From contig NZ_JACJDV010000001.1 of NCBI RefSeq assembly GCF_014163735.1, positions 62,001 through 126,000 on the forward strand: a DNA stretch of 64,000 bases. Direction: 5' to 3'. This document shows positions 1-9,678 of this stretch, one piece after another (position 1 is the stretch's first letter; each line of letters begins with the position of its first letter). A program made the translations under genes and the position numbers. The stretch is from Shewanella sp. SR44-3. Lineage in GTDB: Bacteria > Pseudomonadota > Gammaproteobacteria > Enterobacterales > Shewanellaceae. The notes under the pieces were generated by a model. That model ran no database searches and was not told the origin of the DNA. It saw only the letters and a program-made list of their open reading frames with translations.

Positions 1-174
1 GCAAGCTTAAGTGATAAGGTTTGAGTGTAACTCACGCAGCAATTAATACCACAATTGCTTAATCTCATTCAGTAAAAGCAAGGCTTTATATCTTGGAAAA
101 ATGCCCAATCAATCTTCTTTGCTCACTGAGTTTACGATAGTATTAGTGCTGTTGTTAATCTTGAGTCTTTTTAT

Positions 175-432
175 ATGTATCAGAAGTCAGTAACCATCAC
201 AGCCCCTCACGGGATCCATACCCGTCCAGCCGCATTAATTGTAAAACAAGCAAAAACCTTTGACTGTGATGTCATTGTCGAATGTAATGGTAAAAAAGCC
301 AGTGCTAAGAGCTTGTTTAAACTACAAACACTGGGGCTGTATCAGGGAGTCAATGTCACTGTCAGTGCCGACGGGCTACAGTCACAAACTGCTGTAGATA
401 GCATAGTGGTACTGCTTGAAACCTTAGAATAA
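175..432 (+). CDS. ptsH: Phosphocarrier protein HPr
   Basis: Carries the phosphoryl group from enzyme I to the sugar-specific EIIA proteins in the cytoplasm. The 85-residue length is that of enteric HPr. The active-site His15 lies in GIHTRPAA, and the regulatory Ser46 region reads [11 protein letters not shown], both closely matching the E. coli protein. It is the first gene of a ptsH-ptsI-crr set, 73 nt before ptsI. No clear Shine-Dalgarno precedes the ATG, but no better start exists and the N-terminus matches the family. No sugar-specific EIIBC gene is present in the window. Confidence 0.97.
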   Translation: MYQKSVTITAPHGIHTRPAALIVKQAKTFDCDVIVECNGKKASAKSLFKLQTLGLYQGVNVTVSADGLQSQTAVDSIVVLLETLE

Positions 433-505
433 CGCCTCAACGCTAATGCTATAACTTGTAGACCTTATATTGTAGCCCCTACATATAAACAGCAAAGGAC
501 ATGTC

Positions 506-2239
506 ATGCCAATCACAGGAACCTTAGTATCATCAGGTATCGCTTTCGGTGTCGCGCGACTAATTACGCCTCCAGATCAGTGCTTAGATGGGCAACTTAT
601 TCCCCTTGATGGTATCGATGAGCAACAAGCCAAACTCAAACAAGCCATAGATCAACTGTGTCAACATTTGCGTCGCTGCCAATGTAACTTCAAACCAGAG
701 CAAGACACCTTCGAATTAATCGATGCCGATATCATGTTACTCGAAGATCCTGAGCTGCTTAGCGCACTTAATCAGCATATCCGTCAGTTTCGCTTTAATG
801 CACAAGTCGCTGTCGATAGAATTTTTACACAGCAAGCCGATGAGCTAGCCCAGCTTGACGACCCTTATCTTGCTAATCGCAGTTTAGACATCCGCTGTCT
901 AGGTAAGCGCCTTAATAGTGCCCTTTGCGGCATTATAGAGTTAGGCATTGCTAATATCGATGAAGATTGCATCATCTTGGCTCAGGATTTGACCCCAGCT
1001 GAATTCGGTCAGTTACCGCTTAAATTTGTTAAGGGGTTAGTGTTAGCCACAGGCAGCGTCACCAGCCACACGGCTATCCTTGCTCGAGCCGCTGATATTC
1101 CTACCTTGATCAATTGCCAGTGGCAAAAAAGTAGCAATTCAGCCACCAGCATCAAAAATGGCGATAAATTGGTTTTAGATGCCATTGCAGGTGAGCTTTT
1201 CTACGCCCCCAGTACGGAGCTACAAGCACAGTTTGAGGCCAAATATCAGCAAGAACAACAAAGACGCCAAGCCCTAGCGCAGTATAAAGCTCGTCCTAGT
1301 GAAACCTTAGATGGTCACAGCGTTGCCATTCGCGCAAATGTCGGTGAACTAAACGATGTGCTGCGTTTAATTGATTCAGGCGCCCAAGGCGTAGGACTAT
1401 TTCGCACTGAATTCTTATTGATCCACGCCAAGAAAGTCCCTACAGAACAAGAGCAATATCAACTCTATTGTGATGCACTGCACAGCTTAGCAGGCCAAGT
1501 GCTCACCATACGCACATTTGATATCGGCGCCGATAAAGACATGCCTTGTGTAGCCCAAGCAAAAGAAGATAACCCTGCATTAGGCCTTAGAGGGATCCGC
1601 TTCAGCCTAGCACAGCCCGCAATTCTTCAACCTCAATTACGGGCAGTGCTCAGGGCTGCCAACCATGGCCCCATAAGACTGATGTTCCCCATGCTCAATC
1701 AATTGGAAGAATTGGAGCTGCTAATCGCTCAAATTGAACTGTGCAAAACCCAATTATTAGAGCAAGAAAAAGGCTTTGGTGAATTAAGCCTTGGCATAGT
1801 AGTTGAAACACCTGCAGCGGTGTTAAATTTATCCAATTTATTACCCTTATTAGACTTTGTCAGCATAGGCAGCAACGATCTAAGTCAGTATACTCAAGCG
1901 GTGGACCGCACTAATGCTGTGCTTACTAAAAGCTTTTCGCCCCTGTCTCCCCCAGTGCTTAAGTTAATCGCCATGACAGTGGAATCTTGTAAGGCATTCA
2001 ATAAGACCTTAAGTTTGTGTGGCGAGCTGGCAAGCGACCCTAAATTGACCCCCTTATTGGTGGGCCTTGGAATTAACGAGCTCAGTGTTAACCCCGCACA
2101 GATTTTAGAGGTTAAAGCCGCGCTGTGTTTAGGTAAGTTTAGTGGTGCAAAAGGTTTTTATGCCCACGGGTTAGACGCCCTCGCTAAATACAGAATTACT
2201 GATTTAGAACAATGCGTTAAGAATTACAATAATCACTAG
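506..2239 (+). CDS. ptsI: PTS enzyme I (phosphoenolpyruvate-protein phosphotransferase)
   Basis: Autophosphorylates from PEP and passes the phosphate to HPr. The protein has 577 residues, close to the E. coli length of 575. The phosphorylated histidine is His188 in the TSHTAILAR motif. The C-terminal PEP-binding barrel carries GLFRTEFLL near 300, LRGIRF near 365, and SIGSNDLSQYTQAVDR around 460. A good ribosome binding site (AAAGGA) lies 6 nt before the ATG. It lies between ptsH and crr in the usual order, so co-transcription is likely. Nothing looks degenerate. Confidence 0.97.
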   Translation: MPITGTLVSSGIAFGVARLITPPDQCLDGQLIPLDGIDEQQAKLKQAIDQLCQHLRRCQCNFKPEQDTFELIDADIMLLEDPELLSALNQHIRQFRFNAQVAVDRIFTQQADELAQLDDPYLANRSLDIRCLGKRLNSALCGIIELGIANIDEDCIILAQDLTPAEFGQLPLKFVKGLVLATGSVTSHTAILARAADIPTLINCQWQKSSNSATSIKNGDKLVLDAIAGELFYAPSTELQAQFEAKYQQEQQRRQALAQYKARPSETLDGHSVAIRANVGELNDVLRLIDSGAQGVGLFRTEFLLIHAKKVPTEQEQYQLYCDALHSLAGQVLTIRTFDIGADKDMPCVAQAKEDNPALGLRGIRFSLAQPAILQPQLRAVLRAANHGPIRLMFPMLNQLEELELLIAQIELCKTQLLEQEKGFGELSLGIVVETPAAVLNLSNLLPLLDFVSIGSNDLSQYTQAVDRTNAVLTKSFSPLSPPVLKLIAMTVESCKAFNKTLSLCGELASDPKLTPLLVGLGINELSVNPAQILEVKAALCLGKFSGAKGFYAHGLDALAKYRITDLEQCVKNYNNH

Positions 2240-2303
2240 GTTATAGCATCAGTAATCGCACGTAACTTCATTTATAATTAACATTAATTAAGAGGCTGGC
2301 ATC

Positions 2304-2813
2304 ATGAGTTTTTTTAGCCGCATTCGACGACTCATTTCAGGACAACCAAAGATCACCGGCGGGATCCCTATTTACGCGCCAGTGTCTGGAGACATCGTCG
2401 CCATCGAGAGCGTACCTGATATCGTATTTGCCGAAAAAATTGTCGGCGATGGCATTGCCATCATGCCCAAGGGCGAGTTTATTCTGGCGCCCATTGATGG
2501 TCGTATTGGTAAAATCTTCGAAACCAATCATGCCTTCAGCATCGAATCCCCCCAAGGACTAGAGCTATTTGTCCATTTAGGTGTAGGTACAGTTGAGCTC
2601 AGAGGCAAAGGGTTTACTCGCCTTGCAGCAGAAGGCCAAGACGTCAAAATGGGCCAGCCTATTCTCGGGTTTGATTTAAACAGCCTGCGAGGTGAAGTTG
2701 ACAGCCTGCTTACCCCTGTAGTGCTGGCCAATATGGAAGACATTAAATATTTAGACAAAGAGCAAGGCAGTGTCATCGCAGGTAAAGACATCATCTTTAC
2801 TGTCCAGCTTTAA
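2304..2813 (+). CDS. crr: PTS glucose-specific EIIA component (EIIA-Glc)
   Basis: Cytoplasmic phosphocarrier that feeds glucose-type permeases and, in enterics, regulates adenylate cyclase and non-PTS permeases. At 169 residues it has exactly the E. coli Crr length. The phosphorylated histidine is His91 in LELFVHLGVGTVEL, and the partner histidine is His76 in NHAFSI. The start follows AGAGG by 8 nt. It ends the ptsHI-crr cluster and is followed by a candidate terminator at about 2844. In this lineage its regulatory role is inferred from the family. Confidence 0.97.
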   Translation: MSFFSRIRRLISGQPKITGGIPIYAPVSGDIVAIESVPDIVFAEKIVGDGIAIMPKGEFILAPIDGRIGKIFETNHAFSIESPQGLELFVHLGVGTVELRGKGFTRLAAEGQDVKMGQPILGFDLNSLRGEVDSLLTPVVLANMEDIKYLDKEQGSVIAGKDIIFTVQL

Positions 2814-2843
2814 GACTCAAATTTAAGGTACAAGTTTATTTTG

Positions 2844-2874
2844 GGGCTGCAAACCATACAGCTCATTTTTATTT
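2844..2874 (+). terminator. Candidate intrinsic terminator of the pts cluster
   Basis: A 6-bp stem, GGGCTG pairing with CAGCTC (one G-U pair), is separated by a 9-nt loop and followed by ATTTTTATTT. It lies 31 nt after the crr stop. The stem is short, so confidence is moderate. Confidence 0.5.
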
Positions 2875-2949
2875 CAGTACAGCTAATGCCAGTTAAGCGA
2901 ATGCCATTCATTTAATACAAGTTCAGCGTTAACAAAATAGGTGCAGTAA

Positions 2950-3300
2950 ATGACAGTGACACTCTTTGGAATTAAAAATTGCGACACAGTACGTAAAGCC
3001 CGTAAATGGCTAGAAGCTGAACAAGTAACAACTCAGTTTCATGACTTCAGAGACGATGGCTTAACCCAAATGCAACTGCAAAGCTGGGTCGATACTTTGG
3101 GTTGGGAAGCTGTACTCAATAAACGCAGCACCAGTTTTCGTGCATTAAGTGACGCACAAAAAAGTAAGTTGGATAGCACAAGCGCCATAGCGCTTATGCT
3201 TGAAATACCAACATTAATTAAACGCCCTGTGCTAGTTCAAGACGACAAGGTATTACTTGGCTTTAACGCCGCTGATTATCAAGCATGGTTCACAAAATGA
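2950..3300 (+). CDS. ArsC/YffB-family thioredoxin-fold reductase
   Basis: A 116-residue thioredoxin-fold protein of the ArsC/Spx/YffB group. The N-terminus [18 protein letters not shown] holds the single conserved cysteine, Cys11, and the later KRPVLV segment contains the conserved arginine-proline of ArsC-like proteins. E. coli yffB has the same position directly before dapE, which favours the YffB subgroup over a true arsenate reductase. No arsR or arsB gene is nearby. Its stop codon overlaps the dapE start as ATGA, so the two are translationally coupled. The physiological substrate is unknown. Confidence 0.88.
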   Translation: MTVTLFGIKNCDTVRKARKWLEAEQVTTQFHDFRDDGLTQMQLQSWVDTLGWEAVLNKRSTSFRALSDAQKSKLDSTSAIALMLEIPTLIKRPVLVQDDKVLLGFNAADYQAWFTK

Positions 3301-4427
3301 GCGCAGATGTCACACAACTTGCCATGGATCTTATCGCCCGCCCGTCCGTAACACCTTTAGATGAAGGTTGCCAAACCTTAATGGGTAAACATTTATCCGC
3401 GGCAGGTTTCACCCTTGAGCCCATGGTGTTTGAAGATACCACCAATCTTTGGGCGCGGCGCGGCACTCAAGCGCCAGTATTCTGTTTTGCAGGCCACACA
3501 GATGTGGTGCCCACAGGAGATCTTTCCCGCTGGCACACCCCTCCCTTTGAACCCACCATTATTGATGGCTATTTACATGGGCGCGGCGCCGCTGACATGA
3601 AAGGCTCACTCGCCGCCATGTTGGTTGCTACTGAACGCTTTGTCGCTAAACATCCCGATCATCACGGCTCTATTGCCTATCTCATTACCAGTGATGAAGA
3701 AGGCCCGTTTGTCAACGGTACCACTCGGGTCATAGACACCCTAGAAGCCCGCAATGAAAAAATCACCTGGGCGTTAGTCGGCGAGCCATCTTCAACGTAT
3801 AAGCTTGGCGATGTGGTTAAAAATGGACGCCGCGGCAGCCTAACCGGCAATTTAACTGTCAATGGCATCCAAGGTCATGTCGCCTACCCTCACCTTGCCG
3901 ATAATCCGATTCATAAAGCGACCCCCGCATTAACTGAATTGGCGCAAATGCACTGGGATAATGGTAATGCTTTTTTCCCGCCCACCAGCTTTCAAATTGC
4001 CAATATCAATGGTGGCACAGGTGCATCCAACGTGATCCCAGGGAATTTGCAGGTGATGTTTAATTTCCGCTACTCCACCGAAGTCACAGCCGATGAGCTC
4101 ATCAGCCGCGTGCTAGGTATTCTTGATGCCCATGGCCTAGATTACGATATCAGCTGGGTATTTAATGGTCTGCCGTTTCTTACAGGAGAAGGCCCATTAC
4201 TTGAAGCCACTAAAACAGCTATTCGCGAAGTGACGGGCTATGATACTTCGCCACTGACCACTGGTGGTACCTCAGATGGGCGCTTTATTGCGCCCACTGG
4301 CGCCCAAGTGATTGAGCTCGGCCCAGTCAATGCCACCATACATAAGGTCAATGAGTGTGTGAAGGTTGCCGATTTAGAGCAACTGGCGTTGTGCTACGAA
4401 AAGCTGCTGGAAAAACTCTTGTGCTAA
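3297..4427 (+). CDS. dapE: Succinyl-diaminopimelate desuccinylase
   Basis: Hydrolyses N-succinyl-LL-diaminopimelate in the lysine and peptidoglycan-precursor pathway; a dinuclear zinc enzyme of the M20 family. From the ATG at 3297 (MSADVTQ) it is 376 residues. Metal and catalytic residues are visible: His67 and Asp69 in GHTDVVPTG, Asp100 in [10 protein letters not shown], and Glu134/Glu135 in SDEEG. An in-frame ATG at 3285 would add four residues, but 3297 matches the family N-terminus and gives an ATGA overlap with the reductase gene. The 3' end overlaps the next gene. Confidence 0.96.
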   Translation: MSADVTQLAMDLIARPSVTPLDEGCQTLMGKHLSAAGFTLEPMVFEDTTNLWARRGTQAPVFCFAGHTDVVPTGDLSRWHTPPFEPTIIDGYLHGRGAADMKGSLAAMLVATERFVAKHPDHHGSIAYLITSDEEGPFVNGTTRVIDTLEARNEKITWALVGEPSSTYKLGDVVKNGRRGSLTGNLTVNGIQGHVAYPHLADNPIHKATPALTELAQMHWDNGNAFFPPTSFQIANINGGTGASNVIPGNLQVMFNFRYSTEVTADELISRVLGILDAHGLDYDISWVFNGLPFLTGEGPLLEATKTAIREVTGYDTSPLTTGGTSDGRFIAPTGAQVIELGPVNATIHKVNECVKVADLEQLALCYEKLLEKLLC

Positions 4428-5179
4428 CTCAAGATCTAGAGACAAAAACCACAGCCATAGCGCAACCACAGCTCTATGGCCTTAGTGCAACACACTTGGT
4501 CGATTTTGAAGCTAATGTTAAGGGCAGTATTAACGACTATCGTGAGTCTTTGTTACTTGAACCGCGCACTCTTAAAGCTTTTTTATCCCTAAAACAAGCT
4601 GCCCTTATTGCAGGTTTTGATCTGTGTATTTGCTCAGCCTATCGCAATTTTGATCGACAGCTGGCCATTTGGAACGCCAAAGCCCGTGGTCAACGAGCAT
4701 TGCTGGACAACAACTCACAGCCCATCGTCCACGAAAACTTAAGCCCTGATGAACTTATCGATGCCATCTTGTTGTGGTCAGCACTCCCTGGCGCTTCACG
4801 GCACCACTGGGGTACTGATTTAGATGTGTATGATGCAAATAAAATTACCAAGGCCGAGCTGCAACTCGTGAGTCATGAATATCAACTGGGCGGCCCTTGC
4901 TATGCCTTGGCCCAGTGGCTTTCCCTTCATGGGCCAGAGTATGGATTCTATTTCCCCTACCAAGCGGGCTTAAGTGGCGTCAGTCCTGAGCCTTGGCATA
5001 TTAGCTATTTTCCTGTCGCGGCGTGCTATCTCGCTGATTACGATAGCCATGATTTAATTCAACTGATAGCGCAGAGCGACATCAGTCCAAAAGCCGCATT
5101 ACTGGCGCGCCTGAGTGATATTGTCGACTCCCATGTACGCTTTGTCGCACCGCTGCCAGTGTTAGATCCTAAGCCTTAA
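4421..5179 (+). CDS. M15-family D-alanyl-D-alanine carboxypeptidase-like protein
   Basis: Predicted zinc peptidase of the VanY/DacB M15B type acting on peptidoglycan stems. The zinc motif is [10 protein letters not shown] (His128 and Asp135 from the start used here), with Glu190 and His193 in EPWHISY; the upstream SAYRNF is the usual substrate-binding segment. I used the GTG at 4421, which overlaps the dapE stop by 7 nt and gives 252 residues; an ATG at 4355 would lie deep inside dapE. No signal peptide is visible from either start, so the protein may be cytoplasmic and act on recycled muropeptides. That location is inference. Confidence 0.85.
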   Translation: MLTQDLETKTTAIAQPQLYGLSATHLVDFEANVKGSINDYRESLLLEPRTLKAFLSLKQAALIAGFDLCICSAYRNFDRQLAIWNAKARGQRALLDNNSQPIVHENLSPDELIDAILLWSALPGASRHHWGTDLDVYDANKITKAELQLVSHEYQLGGPCYALAQWLSLHGPEYGFYFPYQAGLSGVSPEPWHISYFPVAACYLADYDSHDLIQLIAQSDISPKAALLARLSDIVDSHVRFVAPLPVLDPKP

Positions 5180-5208
5180 ACAGACAGTACAAAAAACTAG
5201 AGAATATA

Positions 5209-6093
5209 ATGACAAGCCCATACAGTAAGACACACACCATCGCAGGCCAACCACTGTATTTTACAGAGCAAGGCCAAGGTAATACCTTGGTTTTTATACA
5301 CGGCCTGCTCGGCAATAAAATCCAATGGCAAGCTCAAATCCAAGCATTAGAAGCGGATTATCGCTGTATAGCCATCGATTTATGGGGCCATGGTCAGAGT
5401 CAGGTTTTTCCAGAAAACACCGCCAACCTTAAAGATATTGCTGGCCAGTTACTTAATCTATTAACTGAACTTAACATCAATCAGTGCAGCCTCATCGCCT
5501 TAGGCACAGGTTGTGCTATTGCCAGCGAAATGGCGCTGCTTGCGCCCAGTAAAATTAATGCTCTCGTGATGATCAATGGGTTTATTGGTTTTGAACCTGA
5601 AGTGAACTGTGCCAAGTATCAACTCATGTTAGATGACATCATTGCCAATAAAAGTGTATCTGCGGCGCTCGCCCAACAGCTCGCTTCGCTATTTTTCAGT
5701 AGCGCAAATTTAATGACCGAGTCTAAAGCTGCATCAGCAAAAACTGAACATCAAGTAACAGAAAGTCCAATACCAGACAGTACAGCAATAAGTCTAGCTA
5801 AAGCCTTAACCGCACTTAATGCTGCACAGTTAGCGGCACTTGTTAAGTTTGCGCCAATGGCAATTTACAAGCGCGACACTTTAGAAGATGCTGAAAAGCT
5901 CTGTCTGCCAAGCCTCATCATAGCCTCAAATCATAATCAACTGCGCACGCCACTAGAAGCGTATCTAATGCAAGACACCATAGACGGCAGCCAATTAGTC
6001 CAAATTGCATCAGCTGGGCACTGGGTTCATCTGGAACAAGCCGAGCAATTAAATCCGCTGATTAAAGATTTTTTACAACAGCGCATAAATTAA
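5209..6093 (+). CDS. Alpha/beta-hydrolase-fold protein, catalytic serine apparently missing
   Basis: A 294-residue alpha/beta-hydrolase-fold protein. The oxyanion segment VFIHGLLGNKIQW (28-40) and strand DLWGHGQS (57-64) are typical. The nucleophile elbow, normally G-x-S-x-G, reads ALGTGCAIASE, placing Gly99 where serine is expected. The acid position in IASNHNQLRTP has Asn243 instead of Asp. The final histidine, His271 in SAGHWVHLE, is kept. Residues about 168-195 are a polar insertion in the cap. It follows the M15 gene by 29 nt, so it is probably in the dapE transcript. It may be a non-catalytic or altered hydrolase; substrate unknown. Confidence 0.85.
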   Translation: MTSPYSKTHTIAGQPLYFTEQGQGNTLVFIHGLLGNKIQWQAQIQALEADYRCIAIDLWGHGQSQVFPENTANLKDIAGQLLNLLTELNINQCSLIALGTGCAIASEMALLAPSKINALVMINGFIGFEPEVNCAKYQLMLDDIIANKSVSAALAQQLASLFFSSANLMTESKAASAKTEHQVTESPIPDSTAISLAKALTALNAAQLAALVKFAPMAIYKRDTLEDAEKLCLPSLIIASNHNQLRTPLEAYLMQDTIDGSQLVQIASAGHWVHLEQAEQLNPLIKDFLQQRIN

Positions 6094-6329
6094 GCCTTAG
6101 CTGATGTTTATTAAGTTTAAGGGGACAGACATACTGCAAATTAAACACTTATGGATCAAATCAACTCAAACGCGTACTCGGGGAGAACATCGAGGATTGA
6201 TATGCAAGAATCTTGATGTTAAACCCGTTAAATGGATAGACCAGATAATAAAACTATGCTGATATACTCCCAAACCAAAATAGCAGTCACCCCCACTGCT
6301 TAAGGTAAATAAAAGGTTGTTCCGGTTCT

Positions 6330-6935
6330 ATGAAATTACTTAAACCCCTGTTTGATAATAACCGTCTATGGGCCGAGCGGATCAGTAAAGAAGATCCCCG
6401 TTTTTTTGAAAAATTAGCCAAACAGCAAAATCCTGAATACTTGTGGATTGGTTGCTCAGATAGTCGAGTACCCTCAAACCAAATCATCGACCTTATGCCC
6501 GGTGAAGTATTTGTCCACCGTAACATTGCCAATATGGTGATCCATACCGATCTCAACTGCTTATCTGTAATTCAATACGCTGTAGATGTTCTCAAAGTCA
6601 AACACATCATGGTTGTGGGTCATTATGGCTGTGGCGGCGTACGCGCTGCTATGGATAACCTAAGGCTGGGATTAATTGATAATTGGTTGGGGCATTTACG
6701 TGATATTTATCGTATGCATGATGCGGAATTAGGCAAGCTTGATGAAGCGGAGCGATTTAGACGACTTTGTGAGCTAAACGTCATCGAACAAGTCGCCAAT
6801 GTCACCAGCACCACAATAGTCAGAGAAGCCTGGGATCGTGGACAAGATGTCGCCGTGCATGGTTGGATCTACGGGATTAATAATGGTTTATTGACCGATC
6901 TTGACGTCACAAGCAGCAAAGAATGTCTGGGCTAA
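6330..6935 (+). CDS. can: Beta-class carbonic anhydrase
   Basis: Interconverts CO2 and bicarbonate in the cytoplasm. The zinc ligands match E. coli Can exactly in number: Cys42, Asp44 (with Arg46) in [11 protein letters not shown], then His98 and Cys101 in GHYGCGGV. The protein has 201 residues against 220 in E. coli. It stops soon after [10 protein letters not shown], so the C-terminal helix region of the family is shortened. It stands alone, with 236 nt of noncoding sequence before it and a long noncoding stretch after it. Confidence 0.93.
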   Translation: MKLLKPLFDNNRLWAERISKEDPRFFEKLAKQQNPEYLWIGCSDSRVPSNQIIDLMPGEVFVHRNIANMVIHTDLNCLSVIQYAVDVLKVKHIMVVGHYGCGGVRAAMDNLRLGLIDNWLGHLRDIYRMHDAELGKLDEAERFRRLCELNVIEQVANVTSTTIVREAWDRGQDVAVHGWIYGINNGLLTDLDVTSSKECLG

Positions 6936-7172
6936 ACATAATTTTAAAAGTAAATTTTTTAACGTCAATCCCAATATAAAAACCACTATTATTGCCAACA
7001 TAAGGGAAAATCGAAGGAGAGTGAATTCAATACCCCCTCTGCTGTCAGCAACGGCTAGCTTGATATAACTAAACAATCTAGCTTTGAAAAAGGATTTTTC
7101 GCGCTAAATCATATTAGCCAACTATAATCCACTAAAGCTCATCTAGCATCTTACTGCAGCATCAATTTCCCT

Positions 7173-7210
7173 AGACCTAAGACAACAGGATAGTTTTGGG
7201 TCTTTTTTTT
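7173..7210 (+). terminator. Candidate terminator downstream of can
   Basis: AGACCTAA (7173-7180) pairs with TTGGGTCT (7196-7203), with one G-U pair and a 15-nt loop, and runs directly into eight T residues. It is 238 nt after the can stop, an unusually long distance. Confidence 0.5.
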
Positions 7211-7373
7211 CCTACATTTTCACCGACCATCCCTTTTCCACAACGAGCAAGGTCGGATAGGGTTTTATGCCCTAGAATTCGCAAATTGTGGCTAAGCTTT
7301 ACACTCGCTGAATCAACAAATTTCCTATTCTTGTCTTTTTTCTTTTAACATTATCCCACCTATAACATCTATA

Positions 7374-7398
7374 TTAAAAAGCCCTGTATTAACAGGGC
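7374..7398 (-). terminator. Intrinsic terminator of the yebC-ruvCAB group
   Basis: Stem GCCCTGT/ACAGGGC with a 4-nt loop (7381-7398), followed on the minus strand by TTTTTAAT. It lies 28 nt beyond the ruvB stop. Confidence 0.85.
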
Positions 7399-7425
7399 CT
7401 TGCCTTTAGCAATATATTAAAATGA

Positions 7426-8439
7426 CTACTTAGGCACATCGGGGGCGATGATATTGAAATGCTGGTACGCCCTTGAGGTGACGATACGGCCCCTTGGGGT
7501 GCGCTGAATAAAACCTTGCTGAATTAAAAAAGGCTCCAACACGTCTTCTATGGTATCCCTGTCTTCACCAATGGCGGCGGCTAAGTTATCGAGTCCCACA
7601 GGTCCTCCCATAAATTTGTCTATGATGGATAACAACAGCTTACGGTCAAGATAATCGAAACCTTCTTGATCTACATCTAGCATATCAAGGGCTTGTTGGG
7701 CGACATCTTCTGTGACTTTACCTGCAAATTTTACTTCGGCGTAATCCCGCACTCGGCGCAGTAATCGATTGGCAATGCGCGGTGTGCCTCTGGAGCGTTT
7801 GGCAATTTCAAGGGCGCCGCCGGCATCGATGGCAAGCTCCATCACTTTGGCTGAGCGGGTGACTATGGTGCATAAATCTTTTACGTTATAAAACTCTAAC
7901 CGCAGCGGAATACCAAAGCGAGCACGTAGTGGTGAGGTTAACGCCCCTGCTCGCGTTGTGGCGCCAATCAAGGTAAAAGGCGGCAAGTCTAGCTTGATTG
8001 AGCGGGCCGCCGGCCCCTCGCCTATCATGATATCCAGCTGATAGTCTTCCATAGCTGGGTATAAAATCTCTTCCACCACAGGGCTTAAACGGTGTATTTC
8101 ATCGATAAACAGCACGTCACCTTCATCCAAATTAGTGAGTAATGCCGCTAAATCGCCGGCCTTTTCAAGCACTGGGCCTGAGGTCGACTTAATATTAACA
8201 CCCATTTCATTGGCGACAATCATTGCCAAGGTGGTTTTACCCAGACCTGGCGGGCCGAAGATTAGCATGTGATCCAAGGCCTCTTTTCGATTCATGGCAG
8301 CTTGAATAAAAATTTTAAGCTGAGCACGAGTGTCATCCTGACCTGTGTAGTCATCTAAGAGTTTTGGCCGCATGGCCCTGTCTATTTGCTCATCTTGAGC
8401 AAGGACTTGGGGCTGAATTAATCTATCTGCTTCTATCAT
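7426..8439 (-). CDS. ruvB: Holliday junction branch-migration ATPase RuvB
   Basis: Hexameric AAA+ motor that drives branch migration with RuvA and supports RuvC resolution. The protein has 337 residues, one more than E. coli. Walker [10 protein letters not shown] is at 62-70, Walker B VLFIDEIH has Asp113 and Glu114, and sensor and winged-helix parts follow ([18 protein letters not shown]-terminal [10 protein letters not shown]). It lies 109 nt after ruvA on the minus strand and is closed by a strong terminator. Co-transcription with ruvC and ruvA is likely, although the gap to ruvA could hold an extra promoter. Confidence 0.98.
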   Translation of the reverse strand: MIEADRLIQPQVLAQDEQIDRAMRPKLLDDYTGQDDTRAQLKIFIQAAMNRKEALDHMLIFGPPGLGKTTLAMIVANEMGVNIKSTSGPVLEKAGDLAALLTNLDEGDVLFIDEIHRLSPVVEEILYPAMEDYQLDIMIGEGPAARSIKLDLPPFTLIGATTRAGALTSPLRARFGIPLRLEFYNVKDLCTIVTRSAKVMELAIDAGGALEIAKRSRGTPRIANRLLRRVRDYAEVKFAGKVTEDVAQQALDMLDVDQEGFDYLDRKLLLSIIDKFMGGPVGLDNLAAAIGEDRDTIEDVLEPFLIQQGFIQRTPRGRIVTSRAYQHFNIIAPDVPK

Positions 8440-8548
8440 GGCACTCTCATATTCTTATTAACTGATCGAACGGGCGTATCGGGCTTAAAGGTATATCTGA
8501 TGTCACGGCTTAGCTAAGTAACTGCGGCAAAAAACCACGGCACTGGGG

Positions 8549-9160
8549 CTATAACATGGATTTAAGCGCCAGTTTAATCAAGGTTTCTGTATCCATGCCT
8601 TCTTTATAAGCATTGGATACCGCACGGCTCGCTTGAGGCGGCTTATAACCTAGTGATACTAGAGCGGAAATTGCATCTTCCTCGGCATTTGCCACAGGCG
8701 CTGTGTAATTGCTTTGCAGCATAAACTCGCGCTCATTGCCCACAGAAGCCTCGAGCAGACTCTTGAGTTTATCGCGCATTTCCACCACTAAGCGCTCGGC
8801 GGTTTTCTTGCCAACACCAGGTAACTTAACCAAGGTGACGATATCATCACGCTCAACACAAGAGACAAACTCCCCAGCTGTCATGCCAGATAAAATCGTT
8901 AACGCAAGCTTAGGTCCCACGCCATTAGTTTTTATCAGTAAGCGAAACAAGGCGCGCTCTTGCTTAGTGATAAAACCATAAAGCAGTTGCGCATCTTCTC
9001 TAACCACAAAGTGGGTGTAAAGGGTGGCGCTCTGTTCGAGTTCTGGCAGTTCATAAAAGCTGGTCATTGGCACTTGCAGCTCATAACCGACGCCGCCGAC
9101 ATCCAAGACGATTTCTGGGGCCTGCTTTTCTACTAGAATACCTTTCAATCTACCTATCAT
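8549..9160 (-). CDS. ruvA: Holliday junction DNA-binding protein RuvA
   Basis: Tetrameric junction-binding subunit that loads RuvB. The 203-residue protein shows the OB-fold N-terminus [12 protein letters not shown], the helix-hairpin-helix segments [13 protein letters not shown] and [19 protein letters not shown], and the C-terminal RuvB-contacting domain ending in [12 protein letters not shown]. The start overlaps the ruvC stop by 4 nt (ATGA), so the two are translationally coupled. Confidence 0.98.
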   Translation of the reverse strand: MIGRLKGILVEKQAPEIVLDVGGVGYELQVPMTSFYELPELEQSATLYTHFVVREDAQLLYGFITKQERALFRLLIKTNGVGPKLALTILSGMTAGEFVSCVERDDIVTLVKLPGVGKKTAERLVVEMRDKLKSLLEASVGNEREFMLQSNYTAPVANAEEDAISALVSLGYKPPQASRAVSNAYKEGMDTETLIKLALKSML

Positions 9161-9678
9161 CTGTATCGTCCGTAAGTTCTGCTACTGGCTCGGCCGCCCA
9201 TGGCTACCAAGCTTTGGTGTGTATGATAATGACACAGGGCAACCCCTAGGGCATCGGCTGCATCGGCCTGTGGCGCGGCGGGCAATTTGAATAATTGTTG
9301 GATCATGTGTTGCACTTGGGCTTTTTGCGCCCGCCCTGTTCCCACAACCGCGCTTTTAATTTGAGTGGCACTGTATTCGGCCACCGGTAAGTCAGCAAAA
9401 GTTGCAGCAACGATAGCCGCACCGCGGGCTTGACCTAACTTTAAGGCAGAATCGGCATTTTTTGCCATAAATACCCGCTCGATGGCAAATTGTTCCGGCT
9501 GATATTGGCGAATAATTTCAGTTAAGCCTTCAAAAATTTGCTTAAGGCGGATGGCCAGTTCATCAGAGCTGGTGCGAATACAGCCGCTACCCAAGTAGAT
9601 TTGCTGTCGCCCTTGGCACTGAATCACCCCATAACCTGTGATACGTGAGCCGGGATCAACCCCTAAAATAATCGCCAT
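9157..9678 (-). CDS. ruvC: Holliday junction resolvase RuvC
   Basis: Homodimeric endonuclease that cuts Holliday junctions. The four catalytic acidic residues are all present: Asp8 (GVDPGS), Glu67 (FAIERVF), and Asp139 and Asp142 in [14 protein letters not shown]. At 173 residues it has the E. coli length. Its start touches the yebC stop at base 9678, and its stop overlaps ruvA, giving a tight yebC-ruvC-ruvA string. Confidence 0.98.
   Translation of the reverse strand: MAIILGVDPGSRITGYGVIQCQGRQQIYLGSGCIRTSSDELAIRLKQIFEGLTEIIRQYQPEQFAIERVFMAKNADSALKLGQARGAAIVAATFADLPVAEYSATQIKSAVVGTGRAQKAQVQHMIQQLFKLPAAPQADAADALGVALCHYHTHQSLVAMGGRASSRTYGRYR

Larger units (their letters stand above)
6936..7425. 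other. Noncoding stretch between can and ruvB
   Basis: About 490 nt with no convincing gene. A minus-strand open frame over 6888-7076 overlaps the end of can and has no recognisable features. The stretch holds a candidate can-side terminator at 7173-7210 and the ruvB terminator at 7374-7398. The first 240 nt may be a long 3' untranslated region of can. I see no other structure. Confidence 0.6.

Noticed and set aside
1-30. CRP-type site near the window start
   Set aside because: TTTGA and TCAC halves are present, but spacing is 7 nt and the match is weak.
6888-7076. 62-codon minus-strand open frame after can
   Set aside because: Overlaps the can 3' end, has no ribosome site and no recognisable protein features.
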